This document shows positions 17,049 to 27,002 of a stretch of DNA of 62,672 nt, piece after piece (position 1 is the first letter of the stretch; the number at the start of each line of letters is the position of its first letter). The notes under the pieces are model-generated. The model saw nothing but the letters and a program-made list of their open reading frames with translations. It ran no database searches and had not been told where the DNA came from. The DNA lies in NCBI GenBank assembly GCA_002354035.1, contig DEKU01000042.1:35559-98230 (forward strand). The letters are read 5' to 3'. Made by a program: the position numbers and the translations under genes. The stretch comes from Bacteroidales bacterium UBA2714 (GTDB lineage Bacteria > Bacteroidota > Bacteroidia > Bacteroidales > P3).

Positions 17049-17612
17049 ATGGCAAAGAAAGCTCAATCCACACTTATCAATATGCTGCTGTCTCTGACAA
17101 TCATCGCAGTGGTGGCAGCGGCGGCACTCGCCTTTGTCAACCAAGTGACAGAAGAACCCATCAGCTTAGCCCAGAAAGCCAAGAAGGAAGCAGCCGTCAA
17201 GGCCGTGCTCCCCGCCTTCGACCGACTGGAAGAGGCCATCGTCGACGGCACAGCCTGCACCAAGGCCTACGGCTCCGACGGCCAACTGGTGGGCATGGCT
17301 ATCGAAGCCAGCACCGAGAAAGGCTTTGGAGGCCATCTCGAGGCCATGGTGGGATTCGACACCGAAGGCAATGTGTCGGGCTACCAAATCCTGCAGACAG
17401 CCGAGACTCCCGGCTTGGGAGCCAAGGCCGGAGAATGGTTCCAGAAGGGCAACAAGGGCGACGTCATCGGCATGAACCCCTCCACAGAACTCAAGGTGAA
17501 GAAAGATGGTGGCCAAGTGGACGCCATCAGCGGCTCCACCATCACCTCGCGCGCATTCTGCGAGCTTATCAACAATGCATACAAAACATTCCAGAAAGGA
17601 GGAATTGAATAA
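17049..17612 (+). CDS. rnfG: RNF complex subunit RnfG
   Basis: Membrane-anchored periplasmic subunit carrying covalent FMN. The 187-residue protein has one N-terminal membrane segment (about residues 10-30), the TPGLGAKAGE segment of FMN-binding domains and the flavinylation motif SGSTITSRA with the acceptor Thr at residue 164. Its last base overlaps the rnfE ATG (TAATG), so translation is coupled. Confidence 0.95.
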   Translation: MAKKAQSTLINMLLSLTIIAVVAAAALAFVNQVTEEPISLAQKAKKEAAVKAVLPAFDRLEEAIVDGTACTKAYGSDGQLVGMAIEASTEKGFGGHLEAMVGFDTEGNVSGYQILQTAETPGLGAKAGEWFQKGNKGDVIGMNPSTELKVKKDGGQVDAISGSTITSRAFCELINNAYKTFQKGGIE

Positions 17613-18199
17613 TGAAAGCTTCCGATATCATTAAAAACGGACTTATCAAAGAGAACCCCACATGGGTGCTTGTGCTGGGCATGTGCCCCACACTGGCCAC
17701 CACCACCTCGGCTGTCAACGGCATGATGATGGGCTTGGCCACTACTTTTGTGCTGGTGATGTCAAACATAGTCATCTCCCTGCTGAAGTCACTCATCCCC
17801 GACAAAGTGCGCATCCCTGCCTTTATCGTGGTGATCGCCACCTTCGTTACCATAGTGCAGATGGTGATGCAAGGCTATATGCCTGACATGTACGAGACCC
17901 TCGGCCTCTTCATCCCCCTCATTGTGGTGAACTGCATCGTGCTGGGCCGTGCCGAGGCCTTTGCCTCGAAGAACAATGTTTGGCATTCGCTGCTCGATGG
18001 CCTGTTCATGGGCCTGGGCTTCACGTGGGCCCTCACCCTCATCGGACTGGTACGCGAACTGCTCGGCGCCGGTGCCATTTTTGGCCACAGCCTCATCGGT
18101 GGCAACGACGGCATGCTGCTCTTCATCCTTGCCCCCGGCGGCTTTCTGGTGCTCGGCTACTTGATGGCCTTAGTCAAGAGGATGCAGAAGAAGTCATAA
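17612..18199 (+). CDS. rnfE: RNF complex subunit RnfE
   Basis: Integral membrane subunit of the ion-pumping core, 195 residues with about six membrane segments. It is RnfE rather than its paralogue RnfA because it starts with a soluble KNGLIKENPTWV segment and has the LGMCPTLA and VNCIVLGRAEAFA motifs. It should pair with RnfA, but no rnfA follows: the next 120 bases are non-coding and then an unrelated secreted protein begins. A lone RnfE is unexpected, because the two form a pseudo-symmetric pair holding a membrane 2Fe-2S centre. Confidence 0.95.
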   Translation: MKASDIIKNGLIKENPTWVLVLGMCPTLATTTSAVNGMMMGLATTFVLVMSNIVISLLKSLIPDKVRIPAFIVVIATFVTIVQMVMQGYMPDMYETLGLFIPLIVVNCIVLGRAEAFASKNNVWHSLLDGLFMGLGFTWALTLIGLVRELLGAGAIFGHSLIGGNDGMLLFILAPGGFLVLGYLMALVKRMQKKS

Positions 18200-18320
18200 A
18201 AAAAGTTAAACATCAGTATCAGGGGGGTATCCAAAATGCACCCAACGACTCTGTATAGTAAAAACGTTACGAAACGGAACACAAAAGTAAGTATTATCAA
18301 ACAGAAAAAATCGCATTGAC

Positions 18321-18764
18321 ATGAAAAAAATAGTCTTTTTAGCATTGCTAAGTGTCGTATTTGGGGCATGGAACAGGGCGCAGGCTCAGGACTGCGACGA
18401 ACTGCTCGCACCCTACTTTCATCTCAACCACATCGACCCCCAGGACTATCCCCCTGAGAAAGCCGAATGGCGCTGCACCTTTGCCAAGACGGCCTTCTAC
18501 TTCACCAACAGTCTGCCTGAAAACGCAGTGGTCCTCAACCTGAATAATGTCGTGAACCTCTTAACGGGTGAAAAGCTTAGCAGCGACTTCGTTGTCGACC
18601 TTGAGCATCTCAGCTACTACGGCTACAACTTCAGCCAGCTCCAAAACCAGAACGACAAAAAAACCATCTACTTCCGCATCCAGAACAACAAGCATAAGTA
18701 TTTGGCCCTTCGGTCTATTATTGAGATGGCTGCTATGACCGAGGAACTGCAACGACCCAAGTAA
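18321..18764 (+). CDS. Hypothetical secreted protein
   Basis: A 147-residue protein with a signal peptide (MKKIVFLALLSVVFGAW, cleavage near AQAQD). The mature part of about 124 residues has two Cys and no motif I recognise. The family is unknown to me. It lies between the rnf operon and the two large CHU_C proteins. It has no obvious promoter of its own, so it may be read through from either context. The periplasm or outer-membrane surface is the likely location. Confidence 0.7.
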   Translation: MKKIVFLALLSVVFGAWNRAQAQDCDELLAPYFHLNHIDPQDYPPEKAEWRCTFAKTAFYFTNSLPENAVVLNLNNVVNLLTGEKLSSDFVVDLEHLSYYGYNFSQLQNQNDKKTIYFRIQNNKHKYLALRSIIEMAAMTEELQRPK

Positions 18765-18835
18765 GCCGCTACAACTCGGACAACCCTCAAGAAGAACACA
18801 CATTTTGGTAGAATAATCCTGAAACAGTTTGCAAT

Positions 18836-21800
18836 ATGAAAAAAGTACTTGTAATATTAACCATGCTTTTCTTGGCAGGCGGGATAAGCCTCCAAGCCCA
18901 GGCTCCGGGTGGCGGTATAACGTATTACAATCTTAACCCCGAGATTAACGGCGACACGATTGACGCTACTGCCCAGACAACCTATCTGTACGACGACGGA
19001 AGCTGGGACAACAATTATTACGGAGGCCGTGACGTCTACATTATTGTGTCCGGCACCTGTGAGAACACCGACAGCAACACCCACTTGACTGCTATCCTCA
19101 ACGACTACGACATCGGATGCCGCGACACCCTTTACATCTACGACGGCCCCGACACCAACTCCCCCGTCCTGTTCAAGATTAACAATTGCTTCGAGACCTC
19201 CGCCAACAGGGCTTTCACCCTCAGCCCCTCTAACACAGCAAAAATGCTCACCATCCGCTTCCGCACCAGAGCGGACTCAAACCACTACCGGGGTTTCCAC
19301 ATCGAGTTCCAATGCCGCAGGGCATGCGAAAAAATCGATGCTTTTATCGACAACATGTACGAACGGACCGACAAGGAGGGCAACGTACTCTCGTCACACA
19401 GGCTCCGCACTGTGCCCGACCAAAAAGACACCCTCTTTGTGATGGACACCATAGTGGTATACGACACCGTGTGGGAGGACAGTGCCCAAACTGTATTCCA
19501 CACCGTCCCCCGCGACTCTATCTTCGAAACCGACAGCATAATCCGTATCGACACCATCTCATGGGTCGAGGCGGCGCTGCTCTGCCAGGGACAGGGCATC
19601 ATCTTCCACGGCCACGGTGAATACACCCATAGCACCGGGTGGTACGATCCCCACGACACCTCTTCCATATTCAAATGGAACTTTACCATCGACACCTTGT
19701 TCGAGTTGGCGGCCACATCGGCATACTGTAACAAATTCAAGGAAGTGGACTGCTACGATATAACACTCAGCATCGAAGACATAAATGGATGCTTGTCCAA
19801 CAACCTGCCCAAGATACAAGTGCGCATAGCCCAAAACCCCATCAAAACCATCTACGACCTGACTCCTGTCTGCTCGGCCGACTCGCTGAAAGTGAGCGTG
19901 GGCTACGACGGTGAAAATGGCACACTAACCCTGAAGAAAATCGAACAGGCTACAAGAAAGAGTAAAACCAACCAGGTGAGAACATTCATTCCTGATGGTG
20001 ACCGATGCGGCTCACCCTGCTACGAGGCTCCTGTAACCTTCAACGAGTTCGGGTCAAAGAAAGTCACCTCTGCCGCTGACATCTGTTCAATATGTGTAAA
20101 CTACGAACATTCTTTCATGCAGGATTATGATCTTAACATTCTGTGTCCCATATACGACGCAAGCATACCCAACGGACCAGGAAAGGCAGTCCTTAAATTG
20201 AAAGAACCCCCTGCATCAGGATCTGGATATATAGGCTCTACAGGCGGTGGCGGCGGCTGCTTCACAGGTGTGCCTTACTTGAAAAACGGGCGAGATGGTG
20301 ACGCAGACGCTATGAATAATGATCATTGCGACTCAACCCAGAACCCTTATGGACTTGGTTTCTCCTACTGCTTCTCACGCAACGAGAACTATACCCTTGT
20401 GACAGGAGGTCCCGCTGGCGTCGCGCCTATTGACCAAGAATCAGGCCTCGGCAGCTCACAGTTCCGCAGCTCATTCACCTACAACCAACCTGCCATCCCT
20501 ACGGGCTGGTATGAAGGCGGACAACATGGCGGTTCGGTCACAGTCAACACCAAAGACTCCAGCGACCACGAGGGCATGGTCAATTACTATACCCCGGCCG
20601 ATGACTTCTCGCAACTGGTCGGATGCCCCCTCGACGGAACGTGGCAAATCCAGATATGCGACAAATGGAAAATCGACAACGGATGGGTGTTCAGCTGGAC
20701 CCTCGACATCTGCGGTGTAAGCGCCGGTGGCGGATGCTCCTATCAAGTGGGTATCGACTCAGTGGTATGGAATCCCGACACCAACTATGCAACCGACTTT
20801 AGCGACGGTGTCTACAAAGGTCTCCGTATCAACAAAAAACCGTTGGACAACAAAATCGCCTATATCTCCTCACCCGACACCAGTGGCGACTTCAACATCC
20901 TGCTCCACATCTACGATGAATTCGGATGCCGTTGGGACACGCTGACCCGTATCTCCACCGTCCATACCCCGACCCCGCATCTCGGCAACGACACCATCCT
21001 CTGCGGTGTCAACACCATCACCCTCGACGCCTCCGACCCCCACACCACTCCCGGCATCTCCACCTTCCAGTGGGAACCCACCGGCGAAGACACTCCCACC
21101 ATCCAGACCATCGGTGGCATCTACAAACCCACCACCTACGTGGTTCAGGCCATCAACACCGATAAAGGAACCTCCTGCCCTGCCCGCGACACCATCATCA
21201 TCGACATCAACGAGCAGCCCGTTCCCAGCTTCGACCCCGGCATCTATCCTCTCGAGGGCTGCGAACCCTTCACCATCAATATCGACAACACCACCAAATA
21301 CGGCGACAAATACCGTTGGGTATTCGGCGACGGCACCTACTCCACCCTCCGCAGCCCCAGCCACTCCTATGCCGCTGGCACCTACGACCTCAAATACTAT
21401 GTCGAAAGTGAAAAGGGCTGTAAAGACTCCCTCATCTTCATCGACCTCATCACCGTCCACCCCAGCCCGCAGGCAGCCTTCCACTGGGACCCCGTCTTCC
21501 CCAACACCGAACACCCCACCGTCAGCCTCATCAACACCACCACTCCCGACTTCGGCAACAACAAATACTTCTGGGAAATCCAGTATGACAAAGACATGCC
21601 CTACTCCTTCCACACCGTCACCGAGGCCAACCCCACATTCGAATGGACTGCCAACAGCAGCAACACCGAATTGTCCGGCTCCTATGTCGTACGCCTTATC
21701 GCACGCACCGACAACCACGGTCCCAGCGGCCGCCTCATCCAGTGCGCCGACACCGTCGAGAGCAACATCGTCATCATCAACGACCGCCTCATCTTCCCCT

Positions 21801-22066
21801 CAGTGGTGACCCCCAACGGCGACGGATTCAACGATGTGTTCGTGATTGAAAATCTGGTCGAGGGTATGGCCTACCCCATCAACACACTCGACATCTACGA
21901 CAAATGGGGATCTCGCGTCTTCCATGCCACCAACATCAGCCAGCGCGACCAGTTCTGGGATCCCTCCAAAAACAACACCCCCTCAGGCTCCTACTTCTAC
22001 CGCTTCAGCGGCAAGGGCTACAAGGGCAATGTAGAACACAACGGCGTGATAGAAGTTGTCAAATAA
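18836..22066 (+). CDS. Giant T9SS cargo with CUB-like, P-domain-like, PKD and CHU_C domains
   Basis: A 1076-residue exported surface protein. In order: a signal peptide (about 1-22); a CUB-like domain (about 60-165, with CRDTLYIYDGPDT); a region resembling a proprotein-convertase P domain (about 420-635, with LDGTWQIQICDKW and GWVFSWTLDIC); a PKD domain (FGDGTYSTLRSPSHSY, near 830); and a C-terminal gliding-motility/CHU_C domain from VVTPNGDGFNDVF to the end. No catalytic domain is recognisable, so it is probably an adhesin or structural surface protein. The next gene encodes a protein of the same class. Confidence 0.85.
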   Translation: MKKVLVILTMLFLAGGISLQAQAPGGGITYYNLNPEINGDTIDATAQTTYLYDDGSWDNNYYGGRDVYIIVSGTCENTDSNTHLTAILNDYDIGCRDTLYIYDGPDTNSPVLFKINNCFETSANRAFTLSPSNTAKMLTIRFRTRADSNHYRGFHIEFQCRRACEKIDAFIDNMYERTDKEGNVLSSHRLRTVPDQKDTLFVMDTIVVYDTVWEDSAQTVFHTVPRDSIFETDSIIRIDTISWVEAALLCQGQGIIFHGHGEYTHSTGWYDPHDTSSIFKWNFTIDTLFELAATSAYCNKFKEVDCYDITLSIEDINGCLSNNLPKIQVRIAQNPIKTIYDLTPVCSADSLKVSVGYDGENGTLTLKKIEQATRKSKTNQVRTFIPDGDRCGSPCYEAPVTFNEFGSKKVTSAADICSICVNYEHSFMQDYDLNILCPIYDASIPNGPGKAVLKLKEPPASGSGYIGSTGGGGGCFTGVPYLKNGRDGDADAMNNDHCDSTQNPYGLGFSYCFSRNENYTLVTGGPAGVAPIDQESGLGSSQFRSSFTYNQPAIPTGWYEGGQHGGSVTVNTKDSSDHEGMVNYYTPADDFSQLVGCPLDGTWQIQICDKWKIDNGWVFSWTLDICGVSAGGGCSYQVGIDSVVWNPDTNYATDFSDGVYKGLRINKKPLDNKIAYISSPDTSGDFNILLHIYDEFGCRWDTLTRISTVHTPTPHLGNDTILCGVNTITLDASDPHTTPGISTFQWEPTGEDTPTIQTIGGIYKPTTYVVQAINTDKGTSCPARDTIIIDINEQPVPSFDPGIYPLEGCEPFTINIDNTTKYGDKYRWVFGDGTYSTLRSPSHSYAAGTYDLKYYVESEKGCKDSLIFIDLITVHPSPQAAFHWDPVFPNTEHPTVSLINTTTPDFGNNKYFWEIQYDKDMPYSFHTVTEANPTFEWTANSSNTELSGSYVVRLIARTDNHGPSGRLIQCADTVESNIVIINDRLIFPSVVTPNGDGFNDVFVIENLVEGMAYPINTLDIYDKWGSRVFHATNISQRDQFWDPSKNNTPSGSYFYRFSGKGYKGNVEHNGVIEVVK

Positions 22067-22100
22067 CGTTCATCCAAAGCCAAACATCAAGGGTGTCCAC

Positions 22101-25100
22101 ATGGGCACCCTTTTAGTGCTTCTATCATGCCTGCTGCCGCAGCCCTCGCTGGCCCGCCAGCGCGACACCCTCGGCACCGGCCACCCCACCCACTTCATAG
22201 CCAACCTTGGGCAATGGAGCCAACCCTTCCTCTACAAATCGCAGATGCACAACGCAGCCCTCTTTGCCGAAAGCACCTGTCTCACCATTGCCCTGCGCCA
22301 ACCCCTGCCCCATAGCGATAAAGACCATCAGTTCCACCACACCGTCAGCCAGCAGATGCACGCCTACCGTGTCCACTTCATGGGCTGCAACCCCACGCCC
22401 ACAGTCACCGGACAGGACATCGACCCCCACGACGGCTACGACAACTACTACTACGGCAAAGACCCCAACCGCTGGGTGACCCGCCTCAGCCACTACCGCA
22501 CCCTCTACTACCACAACCTCTATCCCGGCATCGACATGGACATCCAAGTGGCCCAGCATGCCCTCAAAACCAACTTCTACCTCGCCCCAAGCACCAACCC
22601 CGACCAAATAGAGCTCCGCTACGAGGGCACCGACAAACTCTACCTTAGTGGCGGCAACCTCATCATCCGCACCTCCGTCGGCGAAATAGTAGAACTCAAC
22701 CCCTACGCCTACCAGGAAACCGACACCGGCCGCCGCGAGATAGCGGCGCGCTACCAACTGCGCGGCGACAAAGTGCAATTCCGCCTCGGCCCTTACGACA
22801 CCTCCATCCCCTTAGTCATCGACCCCATCCTCCATTTCTCCACCTACACCGGCTCCACCGCCGACAACTGGGGCACCACCGCCACCTACGACGCCCACAA
22901 AAACACCTACACCTCAGGCCTCGTCTTTGGCATCGGCTACCCATCCTCTTTAGGGGCATACGACAATTCCTACAATGGCAACACCGACGTGGGCATCTTC
23001 AAGTTCGACTCCACCGGCACCCAACGGCTCTTCGCCACCTACCTCGGCGGCACACAGGCCGACATGCCCCACAGCATGTACGTCAACACCTTCGACGAAC
23101 TGGTCATCTTCGGCACCACGGGGTCCGACGACTTCCCCACCACCCCCAACGCCTACGACGCCACCTTCAACGGCGGCACCGCCCTTCTCTTCGAAAACGC
23201 CTCAGTCATAGATTTCCCCAACGGCAGCGACATCTTCATCAGCCGTTTCAACAGCGACGGCACCCAACTCCAAGCCTCCACCTACGTGGGCGGCTCCGCC
23301 AACGACGGCCTCAACTACTGCAAACACTTCAACAACAGCTACAGCATCATCATGCTCGGCAACGACTCGCTCTACTACAACTATGGCGACGGAGCCCGTG
23401 GCGAACTCATCACCGACGACCTCAACAACGTCTACGTCGGCAGCACCACCTTCTCCACCGACTTCCCCACCACCCCCAACAGCTACCATCCCCACCCCTC
23501 GGCCAGACAAAACGGCATCGTCTTCAAAATTGACTACAACCTGCGCAACATGATCTGGAGCACCTACCTCGGTGGCAGCTTCGACGACGCAGTCTACTCC
23601 ATCGATGTCGACACCAGCTACAACCTTCTGGTGTGCGGCGGCACCAATTCACCCGACTTCCCCACCACCGCCGGCGCCTTCCAGCAAAACTATGGCGGCG
23701 GCTCCGCCGACGGTTTCATCGCCAAACTCTCCTACAGCGGCGACCGCCTCATGGCCAGCACCTTCTACGGCTCCCCGGCCTACGACCAAGCATATTTTGT
23801 CCGCAGCGGCAAACACAACGAAGTCTTCATCTTTGGCCAAACCCGAGCCCAAGGCAGCACCTTGATATACAACGCCACCTACAACGTGCCCGGCAGCGGC
23901 ATGCTGCTGGCGCGCCTCTTCCCCGACCTCGACGGCCGCGAGTGGTCCACCGTCTTCGGCACACCCAACAGTCGGCCCAACCTCTCGCCCACCGCCTTTG
24001 CCGCCGACATCTGCAACCGCGTCTATGCCGTCGGCTGGGGCCGTGATTTCATAGGCTACGCAGGCGTGTCGTGGAACCAGGCCGGCACCACCAACATGGA
24101 AATCACCACCGACGCCATCCAGTCCACCACCGACGGGCAAGACTTCTACATCATGAGCATGGAAGCCGACGCCTCGCAACTCGACTTCGCCACCTTCTTC
24201 GGCGAGCTGCACGGCAACGACTCCCCCGGCGGCTACGACCACGTCGACGGCGGCACCAGCCGTTTCGACAAGATGGCCACCCTTTACCAAAGCGTCTGCG
24301 CCAGCTGCTACGGCAACGACGAGTTCCCCACCACTCCCGGCGCATGGTCCAACCACAACAACAGCCACAACTGCAACAACGCCCTTTTCCGCATCAACAT
24401 ACACAGCGACTTTGCCGTGGCCGACTTCCTGGCTCCCCCCGTAGGCTGCGCGCCCTACACCGTGCAATTCACCAACACCGGCCGCGGCAACAGCTTCCTC
24501 TGGGACTTCGGCGACGGAACCGCCTCCTCCGAGCGCAACCCCTCCCACACCTTCGAACACCCCGGCACCTACTCCGTCCGTCTCATAGCCATGATCAACG
24601 AAGGGTGCAAATTGAGCGACACTATCGAATACACCGTCCACGCAATTGACGGCACCCAAAGCCAACACCTACACTACACCATCTGCGACGGCAGCACCAT
24701 CCAAATCGGCTTCCCCCCCATGCGTGGATGCCAATACCAATGGATCCAAGGCCAAGTGACCGACAGCACCGTCGCCAACCCCTATGTCAGCGCCACCGGC
24801 ACCTACATCCTGCTCATCACCGCCCAAGACGGATGCACCGAGACAGACACCTTCACCGTCAACTACTACACCCTCTTCGACACCCTCCTGCTCACTTCCC
24901 CCACCTGTCCCGGCGGCAACGACGGCAAAGCCCTGGCCCGCGTCCACCCCTCAATGGCCGACTCCGCCCGCTACTTCTGGGACGGCGTCGAGGGCGACTC
25001 GCTCCTTACCGGCCTCAGCGCCGATGGCCGCACCCACACGCTCCTCATCACAAGCCATGGCTGCACCCAAGAATGCCACTTCACCATCCAGGACCCTCCC

Positions 25101-25832
25101 GTCATGACTATTGAAAAGACAGCCCTCGACCTCATCTGCGACACCCTCTGCTCCGGCTTCATCAGCCTCTCCTACTCCATTCCCGGATTCCTCATCGGCG
25201 ACACACTCCTCGACAGCCTCTGCCCCGGCACCTACATCGTCAACCTCCGCGACACCGTCGGCTGCCCCTACGCCGACACCACCGTCATCCTCGTCGACAC
25301 CTCCCTCCTCCACCTCCGCGTCTGGGCCGACGACTCAGTGCTCTTCCTGACCGAAAGCACACACCTCCACGTCACCCCCGTGCCCGGCGCACGCTACAGC
25401 TGGAGCCACCCCAACACCCTCGACCGCCCCACCTCCACCGACCCCCTCGCCACACCCGTCGACACCCTCACCCACTACCATGTCACCGTCACCGACTCCC
25501 TCGGCTGCACCTGGCAGGGACAGCTGCCCATCCGCTGCACCGAAGTCATCTGTGGCCGGCCCAACATCTTTATCCCCAACGCCTTCTCGCCCAATGGCGA
25601 CGGCGTCAACGACCGCCTCTGTGTCCGGGGCCAGTTCATTACCTCCTTCTATCTGGCCATCTACACCCGCTGGGGCGAGAAAGTGTTCGAAACCCACAGC
25701 CTGCACGACTGCTGGGACGGACGCTACAACGACAACTGGTGCATGCCCGGTGTCTACACCTACACCTGCCAAATACGCTGCGAGGCCGGCATGGAGAACA
25801 ACCTCAAAGGCGACATCACACTGATACGATGA
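22101..25832 (+). CDS. Giant T9SS cargo with SBBP-like propeller, PKD and CHU_C domains
   Basis: A 1243-residue exported surface protein. The start is taken at the ATG at 22101, which gives a signal peptide (GTLLVLLSCLLPQPSLA); the frame also opens at a TTG inside the previous gene. An N-terminal domain (FIANLGQWSQPFLYKSQ) is of the type found ahead of SBBP repeats. Several SBBP-like blades with SDDFPTTPNAYD and TDFPTTPNSYH patterns follow. Then come a PKD domain (FGDGTASSERNPSHTF) and a CHU_C C-terminus (FIPNAFSPNGDGVND). Adhesion or envelope structure is a likely role; no enzyme motif is visible. Confidence 0.85.
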   Translation: MGTLLVLLSCLLPQPSLARQRDTLGTGHPTHFIANLGQWSQPFLYKSQMHNAALFAESTCLTIALRQPLPHSDKDHQFHHTVSQQMHAYRVHFMGCNPTPTVTGQDIDPHDGYDNYYYGKDPNRWVTRLSHYRTLYYHNLYPGIDMDIQVAQHALKTNFYLAPSTNPDQIELRYEGTDKLYLSGGNLIIRTSVGEIVELNPYAYQETDTGRREIAARYQLRGDKVQFRLGPYDTSIPLVIDPILHFSTYTGSTADNWGTTATYDAHKNTYTSGLVFGIGYPSSLGAYDNSYNGNTDVGIFKFDSTGTQRLFATYLGGTQADMPHSMYVNTFDELVIFGTTGSDDFPTTPNAYDATFNGGTALLFENASVIDFPNGSDIFISRFNSDGTQLQASTYVGGSANDGLNYCKHFNNSYSIIMLGNDSLYYNYGDGARGELITDDLNNVYVGSTTFSTDFPTTPNSYHPHPSARQNGIVFKIDYNLRNMIWSTYLGGSFDDAVYSIDVDTSYNLLVCGGTNSPDFPTTAGAFQQNYGGGSADGFIAKLSYSGDRLMASTFYGSPAYDQAYFVRSGKHNEVFIFGQTRAQGSTLIYNATYNVPGSGMLLARLFPDLDGREWSTVFGTPNSRPNLSPTAFAADICNRVYAVGWGRDFIGYAGVSWNQAGTTNMEITTDAIQSTTDGQDFYIMSMEADASQLDFATFFGELHGNDSPGGYDHVDGGTSRFDKMATLYQSVCASCYGNDEFPTTPGAWSNHNNSHNCNNALFRINIHSDFAVADFLAPPVGCAPYTVQFTNTGRGNSFLWDFGDGTASSERNPSHTFEHPGTYSVRLIAMINEGCKLSDTIEYTVHAIDGTQSQHLHYTICDGSTIQIGFPPMRGCQYQWIQGQVTDSTVANPYVSATGTYILLITAQDGCTETDTFTVNYYTLFDTLLLTSPTCPGGNDGKALARVHPSMADSARYFWDGVEGDSLLTGLSADGRTHTLLITSHGCTQECHFTIQDPPVMTIEKTALDLICDTLCSGFISLSYSIPGFLIGDTLLDSLCPGTYIVNLRDTVGCPYADTTVILVDTSLLHLRVWADDSVLFLTESTHLHVTPVPGARYSWSHPNTLDRPTSTDPLATPVDTLTHYHVTVTDSLGCTWQGQLPIRCTEVICGRPNIFIPNAFSPNGDGVNDRLCVRGQFITSFYLAIYTRWGEKVFETHSLHDCWDGRYNDNWCMPGVYTYTCQIRCEAGMENNLKGDITLIR

Positions 25833-26650
25833 AAGACCAATTTGTCATAGCCTACCTCGCCGACTTCAGCATGACGGAAAGCGTCGTCTCCCATGCCGCC
25901 CACCTGTCGCGCATGCTCCACAAAGGGCTCATCCTGCTCTTCATAGCCGACCCCCGCCACCGACTCCCCACCCTCGACCAAGCCGAGCAGCAGCTCCTGC
26001 AGCTCGAAGCCACCCTCCCCGACCTCAAACCGGCCCATGCCGCCCTCAAAGGCGACACCCGTCAAATCATCAACGCCCTCCCCACCCTCCTCAACGGCGT
26101 GGTGGTCGTGGCCGGAGTCAACCCCCACGCCCCGGGCTCGCTCACCAGCCCACGGCACGTGCTGCGCAATTTTGCCCAATGCAAAATCGCCTACCTCACC
26201 GTCCAGCAACCCCTGACCGACCCCTACACCCATGTGGCCTTCGGCATCGACTTCCACAAAGAGAGCAAAGAAAAACTCATCTGGGCCTCCTACTTTGCCC
26301 GCTTCAACCGCAGCCAGCTGCACATGCTCCACTTCCAATACACCGACCCCGGCCTCCGCAACAAATGGCACAACAACGTCCTCTTCATGGACAAGTTCTT
26401 CGCCAGCCTCAACATCACCTACACACCCCAGCCCGTCGAAGGGCGCAGCCTCTTCCCCGAAACCATCGTCTGCGCCGCCGCCGCCCAAGCGGGCCACTCA
26501 CTCCTCATATCCGTCACCACCGACACCCGCAGCCGCGACGTAATCGAATGGTTCGTCGGTGCGGCCGAAGACCGCATCATCCGCAACCCCAACCGCCTCC
26601 CGGTCCTTTTCATCAACCCCCGCAACGACATCTACGTCCTTTGCGACTGA
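25829..26650 (+). CDS. Divergent two-domain universal-stress-like protein
   Basis: A 273-residue cytoplasmic protein whose ATG overlaps the stop of the preceding CHU_C gene (ATGA). Each half resembles a Usp domain: FVIAYLADFSMTESVVSHAAHL with LILLFIADP, then VAFGIDFHKESKEKLIWASYFA with LHMLHFQYTD. The nucleotide-binding GxxG motifs are not clear. It may have lost ATP binding. Translational coupling to a secreted surface protein is curious. The identification rests on fold pattern only. Confidence 0.65.
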   Translation: MKDQFVIAYLADFSMTESVVSHAAHLSRMLHKGLILLFIADPRHRLPTLDQAEQQLLQLEATLPDLKPAHAALKGDTRQIINALPTLLNGVVVVAGVNPHAPGSLTSPRHVLRNFAQCKIAYLTVQQPLTDPYTHVAFGIDFHKESKEKLIWASYFARFNRSQLHMLHFQYTDPGLRNKWHNNVLFMDKFFASLNITYTPQPVEGRSLFPETIVCAAAAQAGHSLLISVTTDTRSRDVIEWFVGAAEDRIIRNPNRLPVLFINPRNDIYVLCD

Positions 26651-27002
26651 TGCCACCCCTCCCCAACGGTCAATTCAGTCGAAACCCGTTTTTATTTACA
26701 AGTTATTAACACACCAACACCACACTATACCACAACAAGTTATGGACAAAATGAAAAATAGTTCATCTTTGGCTGTTACTTTTAGGCCGCTTTTGTTACT
26801 AATATAGGCAGAAAGGGGCTAAAAGGCGACACGTGAAAGCTATGCCAACCCGACCGCAACCCCCTGTCCACAGCCCAAGGCCACCCCGCTCACGACAACC
26901 ACCTCACAAAATCCAGCCTTCAAAAACCCATTCCAACACCCGCCAACATTCATATCGCACCAGCACACACAGCCGCCCCATCACTCACCACCCCGAAAGC
27001 CC
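26651..27002. other. Intergenic region before the TraX-like gene
   Basis: 352 bases without a gene. The first half is AT-rich and the second C-rich. I see no terminator, RNA or repeat. Confidence 0.6.

Noticed and set aside
22056..22101. TTG start for the second CHU_C protein
   Set aside because: It lies inside the preceding gene and would add a polar stretch before the signal peptide. The ATG at 22101 directly opens a good signal sequence.
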